A stretch of DNA of 7,115 bases from an uncultured Clostridia bacterium (GTDB lineage Bacteria; Bacillota_A; Clostridia; Oscillospirales; Oscillospiraceae), in NCBI GenBank assembly GCA_947307505.1, contig CAMZJG010000047.1:1-7115 (forward strand), written 5' to 3'. Numbering within the stretch: position 1 is the first letter of the stretch; the number at the start of each line of letters is the position of its first letter. A program made the position numbers and the translations under genes. Below the pieces are notes generated by a model, which was given only the letters and a program-made list of their open reading frames with translations, made no database searches and was not told the origin of the DNA. Positions 6,157 to 7,115 of the stretch are shown here, one piece after another.

Positions 6157-7074
6157 ATGGCCTATAACGTACTGGTGATGGGCGGAAGTTATTTTCTGGG
6201 GAGAATCTTCTGCATCTTTGCCTCCCGGAGGGAGGATATGGAGCTGACTCTGGTGAACCGTGGCCGGTATGCCATGACCCATTACCCCCATCTGCGGGAA
6301 TACCGGAGCGACCGGCACGACCCCGACGGACTTTCCCGGCTGCCGGAGCAGACGTACGACGCGGCGGTGGATCTGTGCGCCTACGCCCCGGGAGACGTCT
6401 CCTTTCTTCTGGACCATCTCCCCGGCTCCGTGAAGCGGTATATCCTCATCAGCACGGCGGACGTATATAAGCGACAGCCGGGACTGGTCCCGGACGAGAC
6501 GGCGCCGGTGCAGGACAGCCTGGGGACGGGGCCCGCAGCGGAGTATATCTGGAACAAGGTCCTGCTGGAGCGGGAACTGACAGAGGAATGTTCGAAACGG
6601 GGCATCGAACCCGTGATCCTGCGTCCCGCCTTCATCTACGGCCCCTATAACTATGCCCCCCGGGAGTCCTGGTATATCCAGCGCATCGTGCAGGGGCAGG
6701 ATATCCCCGTGCCCGGGGACGCCGCTTCCCGGTTCCAGTTCGTCTTCGTGAAGGATGCGGCGGAGGCCATCCTGGCCTGCGTGGAAAAGCCGGAGGCGGG
6801 AGGGAAGATCTATAACCTGGCCGCCCCGGAGGTGCTGGATTACGGTTCCTATACGGAGACTCTGGCGGCGGTGAGCGATATCCCCTTCGCGACCCGTCCG
6901 GTGACGGTGGAGGAGGTGCTGCGGGAGAATATCCCCGTGCCCTTCCCTCTGACGGCGGAGGAGAGCGAGCTGTACCGGGGCGACCGGATCGTCCGGGAGC
7001 TGGGCCTCGCCTATACCCCCTTCCGGGAGGGGATGGAGAAGACCTACAAGGCTTTCAAGAGCGTGTATCAATAA
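6157..7074 (+). CDS. NAD(P)-dependent epimerase/dehydratase-like extended SDR
   Basis: A 305-residue extended short-chain dehydrogenase/reductase with an N-terminal Rossmann domain. Motifs are VMGGSYFLGR (7-16; the Gly-rich dinucleotide loop in the GGxxFxG form), LVNRG (32-36), DLCAYAPGDV (72-81), LISTADVY (97-104, with the catalytic Ser/Thr at 99-100), YIWNK (Tyr130 and Lys134 as YxxxK), LRPAFIYGP (155-163) and FVFVKDAA (195-202). The catalytic residues are complete, so an active enzyme is expected. The family acts on nucleotide sugars and on other carbonyl or hydroxyl substrates; the specificity cannot be read here, and no glycosyltransferase or sugar-nucleotide gene is nearby. The start is supported by GGAGGG at 6146-6151. 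With no promoter of its own, it is probably transcribed by read-through from the MoaF-like gene 81 bases upstream. Glycine codons are mixed (GGA, GGG and GGC), unlike the two preceding genes, which fits lower expression. Confidence 0.88.
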   Translation: MAYNVLVMGGSYFLGRIFCIFASRREDMELTLVNRGRYAMTHYPHLREYRSDRHDPDGLSRLPEQTYDAAVDLCAYAPGDVSFLLDHLPGSVKRYILISTADVYKRQPGLVPDETAPVQDSLGTGPAAEYIWNKVLLERELTEECSKRGIEPVILRPAFIYGPYNYAPRESWYIQRIVQGQDIPVPGDAASRFQFVFVKDAAEAILACVEKPEAGGKIYNLAAPEVLDYGSYTETLAAVSDIPFATRPVTVEEVLRENIPVPFPLTAEESELYRGDRIVRELGLAYTPFREGMEKTYKAFKSVYQ

Positions 7075-7089
7075 GACCATATGGAAACA

Positions 7090-7115
7090 GAGCCGCGGGC
7101 AGACGCCCGCGGCTC
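7090..7115 (+). terminator. Hairpin at the right edge, probable terminator (cut by the window)
   Basis: GAGCCGCGGGC (7090-7100) pairs perfectly with GCCCGCGGCTC (7105-7115) around an AGAC loop, starting 16 bases after the SDR stop codon. The sequence ends on the last stem base, so the T-tract that would prove termination lies outside the window. Confidence 0.75.

Noticed and set aside
4048..7080. Antisense open frame of 1010 codons opposite the MoaF-like and SDR genes
   Set aside because: It runs opposite three well-supported genes or intergenic signals and crosses a terminator and a promoter. Its translation is low-complexity and rich in H, G, L and V, as expected from the complement of GC-biased codons. 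It is a shadow.
1..7115. CRISPR arrays, tRNA/rRNA genes, insertion sequences or phage attachment sites
   Set aside because: I saw no spaced repeats, no cloverleaf-like or rRNA sequence, no transposase and no terminal inverted repeats. The genes are tightly packed metabolic genes.

Overview
The window is a compact, GC-rich bacterial locus (clearly above 55% GC by eye) with every supported gene on the + strand. Near-consensus sigma-A promoters, GGAGG-type ribosome binding sites and hairpin/T-tract terminators point to a GC-rich Firmicute. An anaerobic gut-type member of the Clostridia (Oscillospirales-like) is my best guess, inferred from gene style and not from any marker gene.

Layout, left to right. 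Positions 1-65 hold the last 20 codons of an unidentified gene, closed by a terminator at 83-144. Unit 1 has a promoter at 189-217 and carries a class-3-like aldehyde dehydrogenase (256-1674) and an iron-dependent alcohol dehydrogenase (1687-2928), 12 bases apart and closed by a strong terminator. Unit 2 has a promoter at 3019-3047 and one gene, a uroporphyrinogen-decarboxylase-superfamily protein (3102-4148) that is not HemE, closed by a 14-bp-stem terminator. Unit 3 has a promoter at 4210-4238 and carries a 595-residue protein that looks like two fused MoaF-type (lipocalin-like) proteins (4288-6075). A perfect intergenic hairpin without a T-tract follows, then an extended short-chain dehydrogenase/epimerase (6157-7074). 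A further perfect hairpin lies at the right edge.

How they may work together (inference): the ALDH/ADH pair would interconvert an alcohol, an aldehyde and a carboxylic acid. The URO-D-superfamily protein belongs to a fold used for decarboxylation and for corrinoid/thiol methyl transfer. The duplicated MoaF-like protein is probably a binding or catalytic beta-barrel protein of unknown substrate, and the SDR would be a redox or epimerising partner expressed with it. The URO-D-like gene (and less strictly the MoaF-like gene) shows strong GGC glycine-codon bias and sits behind its own near-consensus promoter, suggesting high expression. No corrinoid protein, transporter or regulator is visible, so the substrate cannot be named. 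The most unusual item is the double-MoaF protein beside a URO-D paralog whose usual zinc-site cysteine appears to be an aspartate.
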